Shown one piece after another: positions 39,085 to 48,527 of a stretch of DNA of 64,000 nucleotides. Position 1 is the first letter of the stretch; every line of letters starts with the position of its first letter. The position numbers and the translations under genes were made by a program. The stretch is from assembly GCF_009650215.1 (NCBI RefSeq), contig NZ_CP045851.1:1756001-1820000 (forward strand), read 5' to 3'. The notes beneath the pieces are model-generated. The model was not told where the DNA came from and did not search any database. It saw only the letters and a list, made by a program, of their open reading frames with translations. Source of the stretch: Actinomarinicola tropica. GTDB lineage: Bacteria > Actinomycetota > Acidimicrobiia > Acidimicrobiales > SKKL01.

Positions 39085-40140
39085 GTGAACGACGAGACCC
39101 TGATGGACGAGGCCCTGGTGGCCGCGGCGTCCGTCCAGGGCCTCACCGCGCCCAACCCCTGGGTCGGGTGCGTGCTCGTCCTGCCCGACGGCCGGCGCGT
39201 GGTCGGCCGCACCCACCCGCCGGGTGGTCCGCACGCCGAGGCCGACGCGCTCGCCCAGGTCGGCGGCTCGGCAACGGGCGCGACGATGTACGTGACCCTC
39301 GAGCCGTGCGCCCACCACGGACGCACCCCTCCCTGCGCCGATGCCGTCGCCGCCGCGGGCGTGCGGCGGGTGGTCGTCGCCCTGACGGACCCGGACCCCG
39401 CGGTCGCCGGGCGCGGGCTCGCCACCCTGCGCCGTGCCGGCGTCGAGGTCGTCGAGGGGGTCCGCCGCGCCGAGGCCGCTCGTCTGCTCGGCCCCTACCT
39501 CCGGCAACGCCGGACCGGCCGGCCGTACGTGGTGCTGAAGATGGCTGCGAGCCTCGATGGGCGCACCGCGGCGCCGGATGCGTCCAGCCGTTGGATCACC
39601 GGCCCCGAGGCCCGCGCCGACGTCCACCGCCTGCGCGCCCGCTCCGACGCGATCCTCGTCGGCGCCGGCACCGTGCGCGCCGACGATCCCGAGCTGACGG
39701 TGCGCGACGTCCCCTCCCCGCTGCCGGGGACGGCGTACGCACCGCAGCGGGTGGTGCTCGGTTCGGCGCCGCCCGGCGCGCGCGTGCGCCCCGCCCTCGA
39801 GCTGTCCGGCCCGCTCGACGAGGTGCTCGACGAGCTCGGCCGACGCGGCGTCCTGCAGCTCTTGGTCGAGGGCGGCGCCCAGGTCGCCGGGGCGTTCCAC
39901 CGCGCCGGGCTCGTCGACCGCTACGTGCTGTACCTCGCCCCCGTGCTGTTCGGGGGCGACGACGCCCGGCCGGTCATGGCCGGGCCCGGCGCCCCCACGA
40001 TCGGCGACGTCTGGCGGGGCCGCGTCGACTCGGTCGCCCGCCTCGGCGACGACATCCGCATCGACCTCGTCCCCCGCGCCGCGGCGGACGACCCCACGCA
40101 CCCGCCCGCGGTGCACGACATCCAGGAGGCCCTCTCGTGA
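39085..40140 (+). CDS. ribD: Bifunctional diaminohydroxyphosphoribosylaminopyrimidine deaminase / 5-amino-6-(5-phosphoribosylamino)uracil reductase
   Basis: A 351-residue fusion for two successive riboflavin steps. The deaminase domain (about 1-140) has its zinc site in HAEADAL (about residue 49) and [12 protein letters not shown] (about 72-83). The reductase domain (about 150-345) shows [34 protein letters not shown] and [16 protein letters not shown] 39085 fits the strong GAGGAGGG 10 nt upstream; GTG 39076 is only 1 nt from it and is unlikely. The stop overlaps ribBA by 4 bp. Confidence 0.95.
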   Translation: MNDETLMDEALVAAASVQGLTAPNPWVGCVLVLPDGRRVVGRTHPPGGPHAEADALAQVGGSATGATMYVTLEPCAHHGRTPPCADAVAAAGVRRVVVALTDPDPAVAGRGLATLRRAGVEVVEGVRRAEAARLLGPYLRQRRTGRPYVVLKMAASLDGRTAAPDASSRWITGPEARADVHRLRARSDAILVGAGTVRADDPELTVRDVPSPLPGTAYAPQRVVLGSAPPGARVRPALELSGPLDEVLDELGRRGVLQLLVEGGAQVAGAFHRAGLVDRYVLYLAPVLFGGDDARPVMAGPGAPTIGDVWRGRVDSVARLGDDIRIDLVPRAAADDPTHPPAVHDIQEALS

Positions 40141-41450
40141 GCGGACCGTCCGACCACCCCACCGACGCCGACGACGGCGCGGTGCGCCCGACCTTCGCAC
40201 CCATCCCCGACGCCGTGGCCGCCATCGCCCGTGGCGAGATCGTCGTCGTCGTGGACGACGAGGACCGGGAGAACGAGGGCGACCTCATCATGGCGGCCGA
40301 GGCCGCCACCCCCGAGAAGCTGGCCTTCTTCGTCCGGCACACCTCGGGCGTGATCTGCGTCGGTCTCACCGGCGAGCGGTGCGACCAGCTCGGTCTGCCG
40401 CTGATGGTGGCCGACAACACCGAGTACCAGCGGACGGCGTTCACCCACACGGTCGACTACCGCCACGGCACGACGACGGGCATCTCCGCCGCCGACCGCA
40501 CCGCCACGATCCTCGCGCTCGCCGACCCGCACGTCGCCTGGAGCGACTTCAACCGGCCGGGCCACATCTTCCCGCTGCGGGCGCGCGACGGCGGGGTGCT
40601 CAAGCGCGCCGGGCACACCGAGGCCGCGGTCGACCTGGCCCGGTTGGCGGGGATGCAGCCGGCTGGGGCGCTGTGCGAGATCGTCAACGACGACGGCACG
40701 ATGGCGCGCGTCCCCGAGCTCGCCCGCTTCGCCGAGGAGCACGGGCTCCTGATGATCTCGATCGCCGACCTCATCCGGTACCGGCGGGCGCACGAGAAGC
40801 TCGTGGAGCGGACGGGGGAGGGGCGGGTCCCCACCCGGTTCGGCGACTTCCAGGCCTTCGCCTACCGGTCCGTCCTCGACGGCACAGAGCACGTGGCGTT
40901 CGTCCGCGGCGAGGTCGCGGGGGAGGAACCGGTCCTCGTCCGGGTCCACAGCGAGTGCCTGACCGGCGACATCTTCGGCTCGCTCCGCTGCGACTGCGGC
41001 CCGCAGCTGCACGCCGCGCTCGAACGGATCGCGGCCGAGGGCACCGGCGTCGTCGTCTACCTGCGGGGCCACGAGGGGCGGGGCATCGGCCTCGGGCACA
41101 AGCTGCGGGCCTACGGGCTGCAGGACACGGGCGTCGACACCGTCGACGCCAACCTCGCGCTCGGCCTGCCGGTCGACAGCCGCGAGTACGGCATCGGCGC
41201 CCAGATCCTCGTCGACCTCGGCATCCAGCGGCTGCGTGTGCTCACCAACAACCCGGCCAAGTACGGCGGTCTGCAGGGCTACGGCCTGGAGATCGTCGAA
41301 CGGGTGCCGATCCAGCCGGCGGCCAACGCCGAGAACATCAACTACCTGCGGGCCAAGCAGGCCCGCCTCGGCCACATCCTGGAGGGACTCGATGAGTACG
41401 GACAGTCCGACGACGCCGACGAGCCGACCGTGGAGCCCCACGGTGGTTGA
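40137..41450 (+). CDS. ribBA: Bifunctional 3,4-dihydroxy-2-butanone-4-phosphate synthase / GTP cyclohydrolase II
   Basis: A 437-residue fusion supplying both branches of riboflavin synthesis. The RibB half (about 20-225) has [18 protein letters not shown] and the ribulose-5-phosphate site [19 protein letters not shown]. The RibA half (about 230-415) has the zinc cysteines in [17 protein letters not shown], the catalytic [13 protein letters not shown], and the C-terminal [18 protein letters not shown]. Both active sites look intact. The 3' end overlaps the preferred ribH start by 59 bp. Confidence 0.96.
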   Translation: MSGPSDHPTDADDGAVRPTFAPIPDAVAAIARGEIVVVVDDEDRENEGDLIMAAEAATPEKLAFFVRHTSGVICVGLTGERCDQLGLPLMVADNTEYQRTAFTHTVDYRHGTTTGISAADRTATILALADPHVAWSDFNRPGHIFPLRARDGGVLKRAGHTEAAVDLARLAGMQPAGALCEIVNDDGTMARVPELARFAEEHGLLMISIADLIRYRRAHEKLVERTGEGRVPTRFGDFQAFAYRSVLDGTEHVAFVRGEVAGEEPVLVRVHSECLTGDIFGSLRCDCGPQLHAALERIAAEGTGVVVYLRGHEGRGIGLGHKLRAYGLQDTGVDTVDANLALGLPVDSREYGIGAQILVDLGIQRLRVLTNNPAKYGGLQGYGLEIVERVPIQPAANAENINYLRAKQARLGHILEGLDEYGQSDDADEPTVEPHGG

Positions 41451-41913
41451 GGCGCTGCTCGACGGCACGGGCATGCGGATCGGCATCGTGTGCGGCCGCT
41501 TCAACGACCTCGTCACCGAGCGGCTGCTCGCCGGGGCCGAGGGCGGGCTGCGGCGCCACGGCGTCGACGGCGACGACGTCACCGTCGTCTGGGTCCCCGG
41601 GGGGTACGAGATCCCGCTGGTCGCCCGCCGCCTGGCCGCGTCGGGCGGGTGCGACGCGGTCATCGCCCTCGGCGCCGTGATCCGTGGCGCCACCGGCCAC
41701 TACGACCAGGTCGCGAACCAGGTCGCCGCCGGGCTCCAGCGGGCGTCGATGGACACCGACGTGCCCGTGGTGTTCGGCGTCCTCACCGTCGAGTCGATCG
41801 AGCAGGCGCTCGAGCGCGCCGGGACCAAGGCCGGCAACAAGGGCGAGGAGGCGGCGGTGACGGCCATCGAGATGGTCGACGTCCTGCGCCGGCTGCCGGG
41901 GCCCTCGGCGTGA
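41392..41913 (+). CDS. ribH: 6,7-Dimethyl-8-ribityllumazine synthase
   Basis: A 173-residue lumazine synthase. Family motifs are [20 protein letters not shown] near residue 30, [16 protein letters not shown], the catalytic region [20 protein letters not shown] and [23 protein letters not shown] 41392 has GGAGG 7 nt upstream and lies inside the end of ribBA in another frame; GTG 41443 is a shorter alternative. Riboflavin synthase (ribE), which should turn the product into riboflavin, is not in this operon or elsewhere in the window. Confidence 0.95.
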   Translation: MSTDSPTTPTSRPWSPTVVEALLDGTGMRIGIVCGRFNDLVTERLLAGAEGGLRRHGVDGDDVTVVWVPGGYEIPLVARRLAASGGCDAVIALGAVIRGATGHYDQVANQVAAGLQRASMDTDVPVVFGVLTVESIEQALERAGTKAGNKGEEAAVTAIEMVDVLRRLPGPSA

Positions 41914-42119
41914 GCCGGCGCGCGGGGACCGTGGTCGCCTTCGACGACGACAAGGGCTACGGCGAGGTCGGTGGTGACGACGACCGCTGGTTCTTCCACT
42001 GCACCGCGATCGCCGACGGCTCCCGCACCATCGAGGTCGGGGCACCGGTCAGCTTCCGCGTGGTGCCGGGGCGGCTCGGGCGGTGGGAGGCCGCCGACCT
42101 GCGGCCCCGCCCGACCTAA
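41910..42119 (+). CDS. Small cold-shock-domain protein at the end of the rib operon
   Basis: A 69-residue single OB-fold protein. The cold-shock pattern is seen in [17 protein letters not shown] (RNP1-like KGYGEV rather than KGFGFI) and in [25 protein letters not shown] (RNP2-like FFHCTAI). The normal aromatic residues are partly lost, so nucleic-acid binding may be weaker or altered. The GTG lies in the ribH stop (4-bp overlap), so it should be translated with the riboflavin genes. Its stop overlaps the stop of the opposite-strand DUF1844 gene by 3 bp. Confidence 0.85.
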   Translation: MSRRAGTVVAFDDDKGYGEVGGDDDRWFFHCTAIADGSRTIEVGAPVSFRVVPGRLGRWEAADLRPRPT

Positions 42120-42607
42120 CCCTCGGGCTGGTCGGTGGGTGGCCCCTGCTGCTCGCCCTCGAGGCCGGCGCGGATCTGGACGAACGCCAGCTGGATCTGG
42201 GCCAGGGCGTCGCGCATGGTGTCGCCGTCCTCGCCGAGGTGGCCGTCGACCGCGTCGAGCAGGGCGGCCAGCGCGTCGATGGCCAGCTTGGCCTCCTCGA
42301 GCTGGGGCTGCTCGGCGCCGAGGTGGATGGCCGCGAGCTCGTAGAGGCCCATGGCGTGGTTCCCGATGACGACCGCCGCCGGGGTGGAGAGCACCTGGCG
42401 GCGCGACTCGGCCATCTGGGCGATCATGAGCTTCGCCTGCTCCTGGTCCTCGGGGGAGAGGCGGTCGAACTCGGCGCGCTGCTCCTCGGAGAGACCGGCG
42501 AGGATGTCGGGCCCGCCGGCGTCGGCGGGGCCGGAGGTTCCCGGGGAGGAACCGGCGTCGCGGTCGCGGTCGACGGGGTGCTCCCCGCCGGGGGTCCAGA
42601 GGCTCAT
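42116..42607 (-). CDS. DUF1844-like protein
   Basis: A 163-residue soluble protein. The N-terminal third is disordered and acidic (SPGTSGPADAGGPD). A helical region follows, with EEQRAEFDRLSPEDQEQAK and the DUF1844-like segment MGLYELAAIHLGAEQ, then LAIDALAALLDAVDGHLGED (about residues 88-135). A DUF1844 gene upstream of infC is also found in Streptomyces, which supports the assignment. The function is unknown. It is divergent from infC and convergent with the cold-shock-domain gene. Confidence 0.75.
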   Translation of the reverse strand: MSLWTPGGEHPVDRDRDAGSSPGTSGPADAGGPDILAGLSEEQRAEFDRLSPEDQEQAKLMIAQMAESRRQVLSTPAAVVIGNHAMGLYELAAIHLGAEQPQLEEAKLAIDALAALLDAVDGHLGEDGDTMRDALAQIQLAFVQIRAGLEGEQQGPPTDQPEG

Positions 42608-42663
42608 GGGGTGTCCTTCGTGGTGGGGGCGCGGCGACCGTGGTGGCCGGCCGCCGGTCCTGG

Positions 42664-42669
42664 TACTCT
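42664..42669 (+). promoter_or_regulatory. Putative -10 element of the infC operon
   Basis: TACTCT (within CTGGTACTCTAGG) would start a transcript near 42676, about 237 nt before infC. The 305-bp gap between the DUF1844 and infC starts holds this element and a structured leader but no convincing gene. Confidence 0.45.
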
Positions 42670-42800
42670 AGGCGGACAACTGAGACCGGAAAGCGGGGCC
42701 CTCGGCTCCCACCCGGCCACCGCCTCGGCACCCCGGTGCCCGTCGAGTGCGCCGGGTCGATCGATTCGACACCCCCGCCCACGTGGCGGTCGGTGCTCGC

Positions 42801-42834
42801 GGACGTCGGCTTTCCGACGTCCGTCGTCGTTTTC
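42801..42834 (+). terminator. Terminator-like hairpin in the infC leader (possible attenuator)
   Basis: A perfect 9-bp stem, GGACGTCGG (42801-42809) and CCGACGTCC (42814-42822), with loop CTTT, is followed by GTCGTCGTTTT. It lies 79 nt before infC with no gene in between, so full termination would silence the operon. Conditional readthrough is therefore likely. infC-rpmI-rplT operons are controlled in their leaders by L20 or attenuation in other bacteria. Confidence 0.6.
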
Positions 42835-42912
42835 GGGCCCGTCCCGGCGACACGGCGGACGATCCACCCCGCGCACCGTACAGAAGGGAACTGCGCATCG
42901 CATGAGGAGTGA

Positions 42913-43518
42913 GTGGCAATAGCTGCCCCGGCCAACAACGAGCCCCGCATCAACGACCGCATCCGCGCCCGTGAGGTCCGCCTCGTGGCCCCGGACGGCG
43001 AACAGATCGGGATCAAGCCCCTGCCCGAGGCGCTGGCCATGGCCCGCGACCTCGAGCTCGACCTCGTCGAGGTCGCCGACAAGGCCAACCCACCGGTCTG
43101 TCGGATCATGGACTACGGCAAGTACAAGTACGAAGCCGCCCAGCGGGCCAAGGAGTCCCGGAAGAAGAGCACCAACATCGTCATCAAGGAGATGAAGTAC
43201 CGCCCGAAGATCGGTGGCGGCGACTTCGACACCAAGACCCGCAAGGTCGAGCAGTTCCTCGGCGAGGGTCACAAGGTGAAGGTGACGATCATGTTCCGGG
43301 GCCGGGAGATGCAGCACCCGGAGCTGGGCAAGAAGATCCTCGACCACGTGGCCGAGACGGTCGCCGACGTCGGACGGGTCGAGGTGTTCCCGAAGCTCGA
43401 CGGCCGCAACATGATCATGGTGCTGGCTCCCGACAAGAAGGCCCAGGCCGCCGCCGCCAAGCGCTCCGCCGAGGAGGACCAGGACGGGTCCTCGCCGAGC
43501 GATCCCCCGTCGAACTGA
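42913..43518 (+). CDS. infC: Translation initiation factor IF-3
   Basis: A protein of about 201 residues that binds the 30S subunit and checks start codons. The N-terminal domain shows [16 protein letters not shown] and [18 protein letters not shown]. The C-terminal domain shows [19 protein letters not shown] and [11 protein letters not shown]. The start is open to question: GTG 42913 is only 3 nt from the Shine-Dalgarno GAGGAG (42904-42909), while ATA 42919 has 9 nt spacing. IF-3 genes elsewhere often use rare AUU or AUC starts for autocontrol. Confidence 0.94.
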   Translation: MAIAAPANNEPRINDRIRAREVRLVAPDGEQIGIKPLPEALAMARDLELDLVEVADKANPPVCRIMDYGKYKYEAAQRAKESRKKSTNIVIKEMKYRPKIGGGDFDTKTRKVEQFLGEGHKVKVTIMFRGREMQHPELGKKILDHVAETVADVGRVEVFPKLDGRNMIMVLAPDKKAQAAAAKRSAEEDQDGSSPSDPPSN

Positions 43519-43579
43519 ACCCCGGTCCCGTGCCCCGGCTCCCCGCCCGGGCGCCGGGCCCCGACCCCACGAGGTACCC

Positions 43580-43777
43580 ATGCCGAAGATGAAGACCCAC
43601 CGCGGCGCGGCCAAGCGCTTCAAGGTGACCGGCACCGGCAAGATCATGCGGCGCAAGCCCTTCCGCGCCCACATCCTGGAGAAGAAGTCGTCGAAGCGCA
43701 CCCGCCGGCTCGGCCGCGAGGCCGAGGTCACCGGCGGCGACCGCCAGAACGTCCAGCGCCAGCTCGGCCTGCGCTGA
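43580..43777 (+). CDS. rpmI: 50S ribosomal protein L35
   Basis: A 65-residue basic protein with the family pattern [20 protein letters not shown] and [12 protein letters not shown]. The 61-bp gap after infC has ACGAGGTACCC before the ATG. It is the standard middle gene of the infC-rpmI-rplT operon. Confidence 0.97.
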   Translation: MPKMKTHRGAAKRFKVTGTGKIMRRKPFRAHILEKKSSKRTRRLGREAEVTGGDRQNVQRQLGLR

Positions 43778-43821
43778 ACCACCTCTCCGTCCTCTTCCCC
43801 AACGTCTGAAAGGAGCGTGGA

Positions 43822-44199
43822 ATGGCCAGGGTCAAGCGCGCCGTCCACAGCAAGAAGCACCGTCGGTCCACCCTCGAGCGGGCCAAGGGCTACTACGGCA
43901 ACAAGAGCCGCTCGTACCGTGCCGCGAACGAGCAGGTCATGCACTCGCTGCAGTACTCGTTCCGCGACCGCCGGGCCCGCAAGGGCGAGTTCCGCAAGCT
44001 CTGGATCCAGCGGATCAACGCCGCCTGCCGCCAGAACGACATCAGCTACAGCCGGTTCATCGCCGGGCTGCGCGAGGCCGGCATCGAGGTCGACCGCAAG
44101 GTCCTCGCCGACCTCGCGGTCACCGATGGCGCGGCCTTCGCCGCGCTCGTGACGGCGGCTCGCGCCGCCCTCGACGAGGCCGCTCCGGCCGCCTCCTGA
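43822..44199 (+). CDS. rplT: 50S ribosomal protein L20
   Basis: A 125-residue, normal-length L20 that assembles early on 23S rRNA. Recognisable text is [60 protein letters not shown] and [15 protein letters not shown] good AAAGGAG lies 7 nt before the ATG. In several bacteria L20 represses its own operon. Confidence 0.97.
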   Translation: MARVKRAVHSKKHRRSTLERAKGYYGNKSRSYRAANEQVMHSLQYSFRDRRARKGEFRKLWIQRINAACRQNDISYSRFIAGLREAGIEVDRKVLADLAVTDGAAFAALVTAARAALDEAAPAAS

Positions 44200-44213
44200 G
44201 CGTCGGTCCTGCG

Positions 44214-45089
44214 GTGGCCCCGCTCGCCGCGTCCAACCCACGCATCCGTCGCCTGCGGCGCCTCTCGGGGCGCCGCAGCGCGCGCTCGGCCGAGGGCGCG
44301 TACCTCCTCGAGGGCCCGGTCCTCGTCGCCGAGGCGCTCGCCGCCCTCGTGCCCCTCGACGGCATCTACGCCGAGCCGTCCGCGCTCGACCCCGACCTCG
44401 TCCAGGTCGCCCACGCCCAGAGCATCCCGGTCCACGAGGTCGCCGACGGCGTGCTCGCCGGCGTCACCGACACCGTCACGCCGCGCCCGATCCTCGCCGT
44501 CGCCCCGCTCGTCCGCACGCCGGCCGCCGACGTCGTCGACCGGGCCGTCGCCGCCCACCGCCCGCTGCTCGTGCTCGTCGACGTGCGGGACCCCGGCAAC
44601 CTCGGCACCCTGCTGCGCGCCGCGGAGGCGTCGGGCGTGGCGGGCGTCCTCGCGGCCAAGGGCACGGTCGACCCGTGGTCGCCGAAGGCCGTCCGCTCCT
44701 CGGCCGGCGCGGTCCTCCACGTGCCGGTCGCCGACGGCGACGACGTCGGCGCGCTCCTCGCCCTCCTCGGCGACGCCGGGGTCCGACGGCTCGCCACCGT
44801 GGTCGAGGCCGGCCGGCCGAGCGAGGACGCCGATCTGGCGGGCACCGTGGCGCTGGTGCTCGGGGGCGAGGCCCACGGCCTGCCCGCCGACGTCGTCGCG
44901 GCGTGCGACGACCGGATCACCATCCCCATGGAGGGGCGCGCCGAGTCGCTCAACGTCGCCATGGCCGGTGCCGTGCTGGCGTTCGAGGCGCTGCGCCAGC
45001 GGCGCGCCGCGGGCCCCGGTCCGTCCGATCGGCCGGCTTCAACGGATTGGACGCCCGGACCCTCCGACGACAAGGTGAGCGGACCATGA
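44214..45089 (+). CDS. SpoU-family (TrmH) rRNA/tRNA 2'-O-methyltransferase
   Basis: A 291-residue SPOUT enzyme. An N-terminal substrate-binding domain begins RIRRLRRLSGRRSARSAEGAYLLEGP-like. The three SPOUT motifs follow: DVRDPGNLGTLLRAAEASG (about residues 123-141), VALVLGGEAHGLP (about 216-228) and IPMEGRAESLNVAMAGAV (about 240-257), which form the SAM-binding trefoil knot. The same gene lies between rplT and pheS in Mycobacterium, where it is called tsnR, but no thiostrepton role can be claimed here. GTG start, 14 bp after rplT; the stop overlaps pheS by 4 bp. Confidence 0.9.
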   Translation: MAPLAASNPRIRRLRRLSGRRSARSAEGAYLLEGPVLVAEALAALVPLDGIYAEPSALDPDLVQVAHAQSIPVHEVADGVLAGVTDTVTPRPILAVAPLVRTPAADVVDRAVAAHRPLLVLVDVRDPGNLGTLLRAAEASGVAGVLAAKGTVDPWSPKAVRSSAGAVLHVPVADGDDVGALLALLGDAGVRRLATVVEAGRPSEDADLAGTVALVLGGEAHGLPADVVAACDDRITIPMEGRAESLNVAMAGAVLAFEALRQRRAAGPGPSDRPASTDWTPGPSDDKVSGP

Positions 45090-46117
45090 TCGACGACCTC
45101 GAACGCGTGTTGGCCGAGGGGCGGGACCGGATCGCCGCCGCCGAGGACCTGGAGGCGGTGCGTGCCGTCGAGACCGAGCTGCTCGGCAAGCGGGCGCGCC
45201 TCACCGAGCTGAAGCAGGGGCTCGGCGGTCTGGAGCCCGACGCGCGTCGCGACGCGGGTCGCCGGCTGAACGAGGTCCGGGCCGAGCTGCAGGAGGCGCT
45301 CGCCGCACGCCGCGGCGCGGTCGAGGCCGACGCGCGCCGGGCACGCCTCGAGGCCGAGCGCCTCGACCTCACCGAGGTCGTCACCGACGACGTGCTCGGC
45401 CACCTCCACCTCGTCACCCAGGCCCACGACCAGCTCGAGGACGTCTTCGTCGGCATGGGCTTCACCGTGGCCGAGGGCCCGGAGATCGAGACCGAGTGGT
45501 ACAACTTCGGCGCCCTGAACTTCCCGCCCGGTCACCCGGCGCGGGCGATGTACGACACCCTCTACGTCGAGTTCGGCGAGCCCGAGTCGACGCTGCTGCG
45601 CACCCACACGTCACCGGTGCAGATGCGGGTCCTCGAGGCCAACGAGCCGCCGATCTACGTCGTGTGCCCGGGCCGGGTGTACCGCTCCGACACGCCCGAC
45701 GCGAGCCACATGCCGGTCTTCCACCAGATCGAGGGGCTCGTCGTCGACCGTGGCATCTCGATGGGGGATCTGGCCGGCACGCTCGAGGCCTTCACCACCG
45801 CCTACTTCGGCGGTGCGATCCACTCGCGGCTGCGGCCCTCGTACTTCCCGTTCACCGAGCCGTCGGCGGAGTACGACATCACGTGCGTGATCTGCGAGGG
45901 CGAGGGCTGCCAGACGTGCAAGCGGACCGGCTGGATCGAGCTCGGCGGCTGCGGGATGGTCCACCCGAACGTCCTACGCAACGGCGGCGTCGACCCCGAG
46001 GAGTACACCGGCTTCGCGTTCGGGTTCGGCACCGACCGCCTGTCGCTGATGCGCTACGGGATCAGCGACCTGCGCGACATGTTCAGCAACGACATCCGCT
46101 TCCTGCGGCAGTTCTAG
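45086..46117 (+). CDS. pheS: Phenylalanyl-tRNA synthetase alpha subunit
   Basis: A 343-residue catalytic subunit. An N-terminal coiled-coil region (about 1-90) precedes the class II core, with HTSPVQMRVL (about residues 174-183), RVYRSDTPDASHMPVFHQIEG and PSYFPFTEPSAEYDI. Motif 3 is GFAFGFGTDRLSLMRYG. Four cysteines in CVICEGEGCQTC lie in the insert before GGCGMVHPNVL. The ATG overlaps the methyltransferase gene. pheT follows after 10 bp. Confidence 0.96.
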   Translation: MIDDLERVLAEGRDRIAAAEDLEAVRAVETELLGKRARLTELKQGLGGLEPDARRDAGRRLNEVRAELQEALAARRGAVEADARRARLEAERLDLTEVVTDDVLGHLHLVTQAHDQLEDVFVGMGFTVAEGPEIETEWYNFGALNFPPGHPARAMYDTLYVEFGEPESTLLRTHTSPVQMRVLEANEPPIYVVCPGRVYRSDTPDASHMPVFHQIEGLVVDRGISMGDLAGTLEAFTTAYFGGAIHSRLRPSYFPFTEPSAEYDITCVICEGEGCQTCKRTGWIELGGCGMVHPNVLRNGGVDPEEYTGFAFGFGTDRLSLMRYGISDLRDMFSNDIRFLRQF

Positions 46118-46127
46118 GAGCCCGCCC

Positions 46128-48482
46128 GTGAAGGTCCTTCTGTCCTGGCTGCGCGACTTCGCGCCGTTCGAGGGTGATCCGGTCGCGCTCGGCGAGCAGC
46201 TGAGCGACCTCGGCATGGCGGTCGAGTCCATGGACCGCCTCGGCGAGGGGCTCGACGGCATCGTCGTGGCACGCGTCCTCGACCTGCGGCCGCACCCCGA
46301 CGCCGACCGCATCCAACTCGTCGACGTCGACCGTGGCGACGGCGAGGCCCTCCAGATCGCCTGCGGGGCCTTCAACATGGCGGTCGGCGACCTGGTGCCG
46401 CTGGCGACGATCGGCACGGTCATGCCGGGGGGCATGGAGATCGGCCGCCGGAAGATGCGCGGCGAGTGGTCGAACGGGATGCTCTGCTCGGGGCGCGAGC
46501 TCGGGCTCGGCGACGACCACTCCGGCATCCTCGTGCTCCCGTCCGACGCCGAACCGGGCCAGGACGTCACGGCGGCCCTCGGCATCGAGAGCGACGTCCT
46601 CTACGACCTCGAGATCAACCCCAACCGCCCCGACGCCATGTCCGTCGCCGGCGTGGCCCGCGACCTCGCAGCACGGCTGAAGCTTCCGTTCGCACTGCCC
46701 AACCCGCAGGTGACCACGTCCGACATCCGAGCCGAGGACCGCGCCCGGGTCGAGATCGTCGATCCCGACCTGTGCGGTCGCTTCGTCGCCCGGGTGCTGC
46801 ACGACGTCGTCGTGGGGGAGTCGCCGGCGTGGCTCCAGCGCCGGCTCACCGCGCTCGGCATGCGGCCGATCAACAGCCTCGTCGATGTCTCCAACTACGT
46901 GATGCTCGAGCTCGGGCAGCCGAACCACGCCTACGACCTCGCCCGGCTCGGCGGTGGTGGCCTCCGCGTCCGCCGGGCCCGCGACGGCGAGCGCCTCGTC
47001 ACGCTCGACGACGTCGAGCGCCGCTTCACCACCGACGACCTGCTGATCTGCGACCTCGATGACGCCCCCGTCGGCATCGCCGGCGTGATGGGCGGCGCCT
47101 CCTCGGAGATCTCCGAGGCGACCACCGACGTGCTCCTCGAGCTGGCCTGGTTCCAACCGCTGTCCGTCGCCCGCACGTCCCGCCGGCTCGGCCTGCGCTC
47201 GGAGGCGTCGGCCCGCTTCGAGAAGGGCACCGACCCCGAGGTCCTCGAGCTGGCCGCGCGGCGCTTCGCCGAGCTGCTCGGCGCCGACGCCGGGCTGGCC
47301 GACGGGGTCATCGACGCACGCGGCGAGCTGCCCGAGCGCCCGACCGTGCGCGTGCGCACCGAGCGGGTGAACGAGGTCATCGGCGACGAGCTCGTCCCCG
47401 TCGCGATCCGCGACCTGCTGGAGCCGATCGGCTTCGCGCCGACGATCGCCGGCACCGACGACCACGACGTCACCATCCCGTCGTGGCGTCCGGACTGCGA
47501 GACCGAGATCGACGTCATCGAGGAGGTCGCCCGGCACCACGGCTACAGCCGGATCCCGCGCCGGGTCCCGCGCTCGCCGATCAGCGGTGGGCTCAGCCCA
47601 CGCCAGCGCGAGCGGCGCGAGGTCCGTCAGGCCCTCGTCGGCCTCGGCTTCACCGAGGTCATGCCCATGCCGTTCCTGGCCCCGGGCGACCTGAGCCGCG
47701 CCGGCCTCGACGACGACGGGATCCTCGTCGCCAACCCCCTCGTCGCCGAGGAGTCGGTGATGCGCACGTCGCTCCTGCCCGGTCTGTGCAAGGTGCTGGC
47801 CTACAACGCGTCGCACCGCAACCCCGACGTGGCGGTGTTCGAGCTCGGTCACGTGTTCAACCGCCCGGCGGACCCGTCGGCGACGCTGCCCGACGAGCGG
47901 GAGAGGGTCGCCGCGGCGTCCGGGGGCGCCGACGCCACCGCGGCCGTGCGCACCTGGCGGGCCCTCGCGGCCCGGTTCCACGTCGACCACGAGCTCGTCA
48001 ACGCCGACGTGCCCGGGCTGCACCCGACGCGCGGGGCCACGATCCACGTGGACGGCCAGCAGGTCGGCGTGGTCGGCGAGATCGACCCCGACGTGCTCGG
48101 CGCCTTCGAGGTGCCGGGGCCCGTGGCCTACCTCGACCTCGACCTGACGACGCTCCTGGCCCTGCGCCACGGACCGGAGGCCTACCGACCGGTGCGGCTC
48201 GTCCCGTCGAGCGACCTCGACCTCGCGTTCGAGGTCGACGAGGCCGTCCCCGCCGCCGCTCTGGAGCCCCTGCTGCGCGAGGCCGCCGGGGACCTGCTCG
48301 TCGACCTCCGCCTCTTCGACGTCTTCCGCGGCCCCTCGGTCGCCGACGGGCGGCGCTCGCTCGCCTACCGGCTGCGGTTCCAGGCCGCCGACCGCACGCT
48401 CACCGATGCCGACCTCGCCGAGGTCCGTGCCCGGTGCATCGCGGCAGTGGAGTCGGAGCTGCCCGCCAGCCTGCGGGGGTAG
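46128..48482 (+). CDS. pheT: Phenylalanyl-tRNA synthetase beta subunit
   Basis: A 784-residue subunit. The N-terminal EMAP-like tRNA-binding domain (about 40-150) shows RVLDLRPHPDADRIQLVDVD and GVMGG-type text later. The B3/B4 editing domain (about 200-400) removes Tyr-tRNA-Phe; B5 (about 405-475) and the catalytic-like core follow. The C-terminal ferredoxin-fold anticodon-binding domain (about 690-784) ends with DADLAEVRARCIAAVE. GTG start with CCCGCCC upstream and only a weak ribosome binding site, consistent with coupling to pheS. Confidence 0.96.
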   Translation: MKVLLSWLRDFAPFEGDPVALGEQLSDLGMAVESMDRLGEGLDGIVVARVLDLRPHPDADRIQLVDVDRGDGEALQIACGAFNMAVGDLVPLATIGTVMPGGMEIGRRKMRGEWSNGMLCSGRELGLGDDHSGILVLPSDAEPGQDVTAALGIESDVLYDLEINPNRPDAMSVAGVARDLAARLKLPFALPNPQVTTSDIRAEDRARVEIVDPDLCGRFVARVLHDVVVGESPAWLQRRLTALGMRPINSLVDVSNYVMLELGQPNHAYDLARLGGGGLRVRRARDGERLVTLDDVERRFTTDDLLICDLDDAPVGIAGVMGGASSEISEATTDVLLELAWFQPLSVARTSRRLGLRSEASARFEKGTDPEVLELAARRFAELLGADAGLADGVIDARGELPERPTVRVRTERVNEVIGDELVPVAIRDLLEPIGFAPTIAGTDDHDVTIPSWRPDCETEIDVIEEVARHHGYSRIPRRVPRSPISGGLSPRQRERREVRQALVGLGFTEVMPMPFLAPGDLSRAGLDDDGILVANPLVAEESVMRTSLLPGLCKVLAYNASHRNPDVAVFELGHVFNRPADPSATLPDERERVAAASGGADATAAVRTWRALAARFHVDHELVNADVPGLHPTRGATIHVDGQQVGVVGEIDPDVLGAFEVPGPVAYLDLDLTTLLALRHGPEAYRPVRLVPSSDLDLAFEVDEAVPAAALEPLLREAAGDLLVDLRLFDVFRGPSVADGRRSLAYRLRFQAADRTLTDADLAEVRARCIAAVESELPASLRG

Positions 48483-48527
48483 CCCCGGGGAGGCACGTCC
48501 CTCCGACCACCCCCACAGGCGTGAGAC

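Noticed and set aside
42608..42912. A short plus-strand open frame (from 42640) in the infC leader as a leader-peptide gene
   Set aside because: The frame overlaps the putative promoter and hairpin, and its translation has no clear coding character or good ribosome site.
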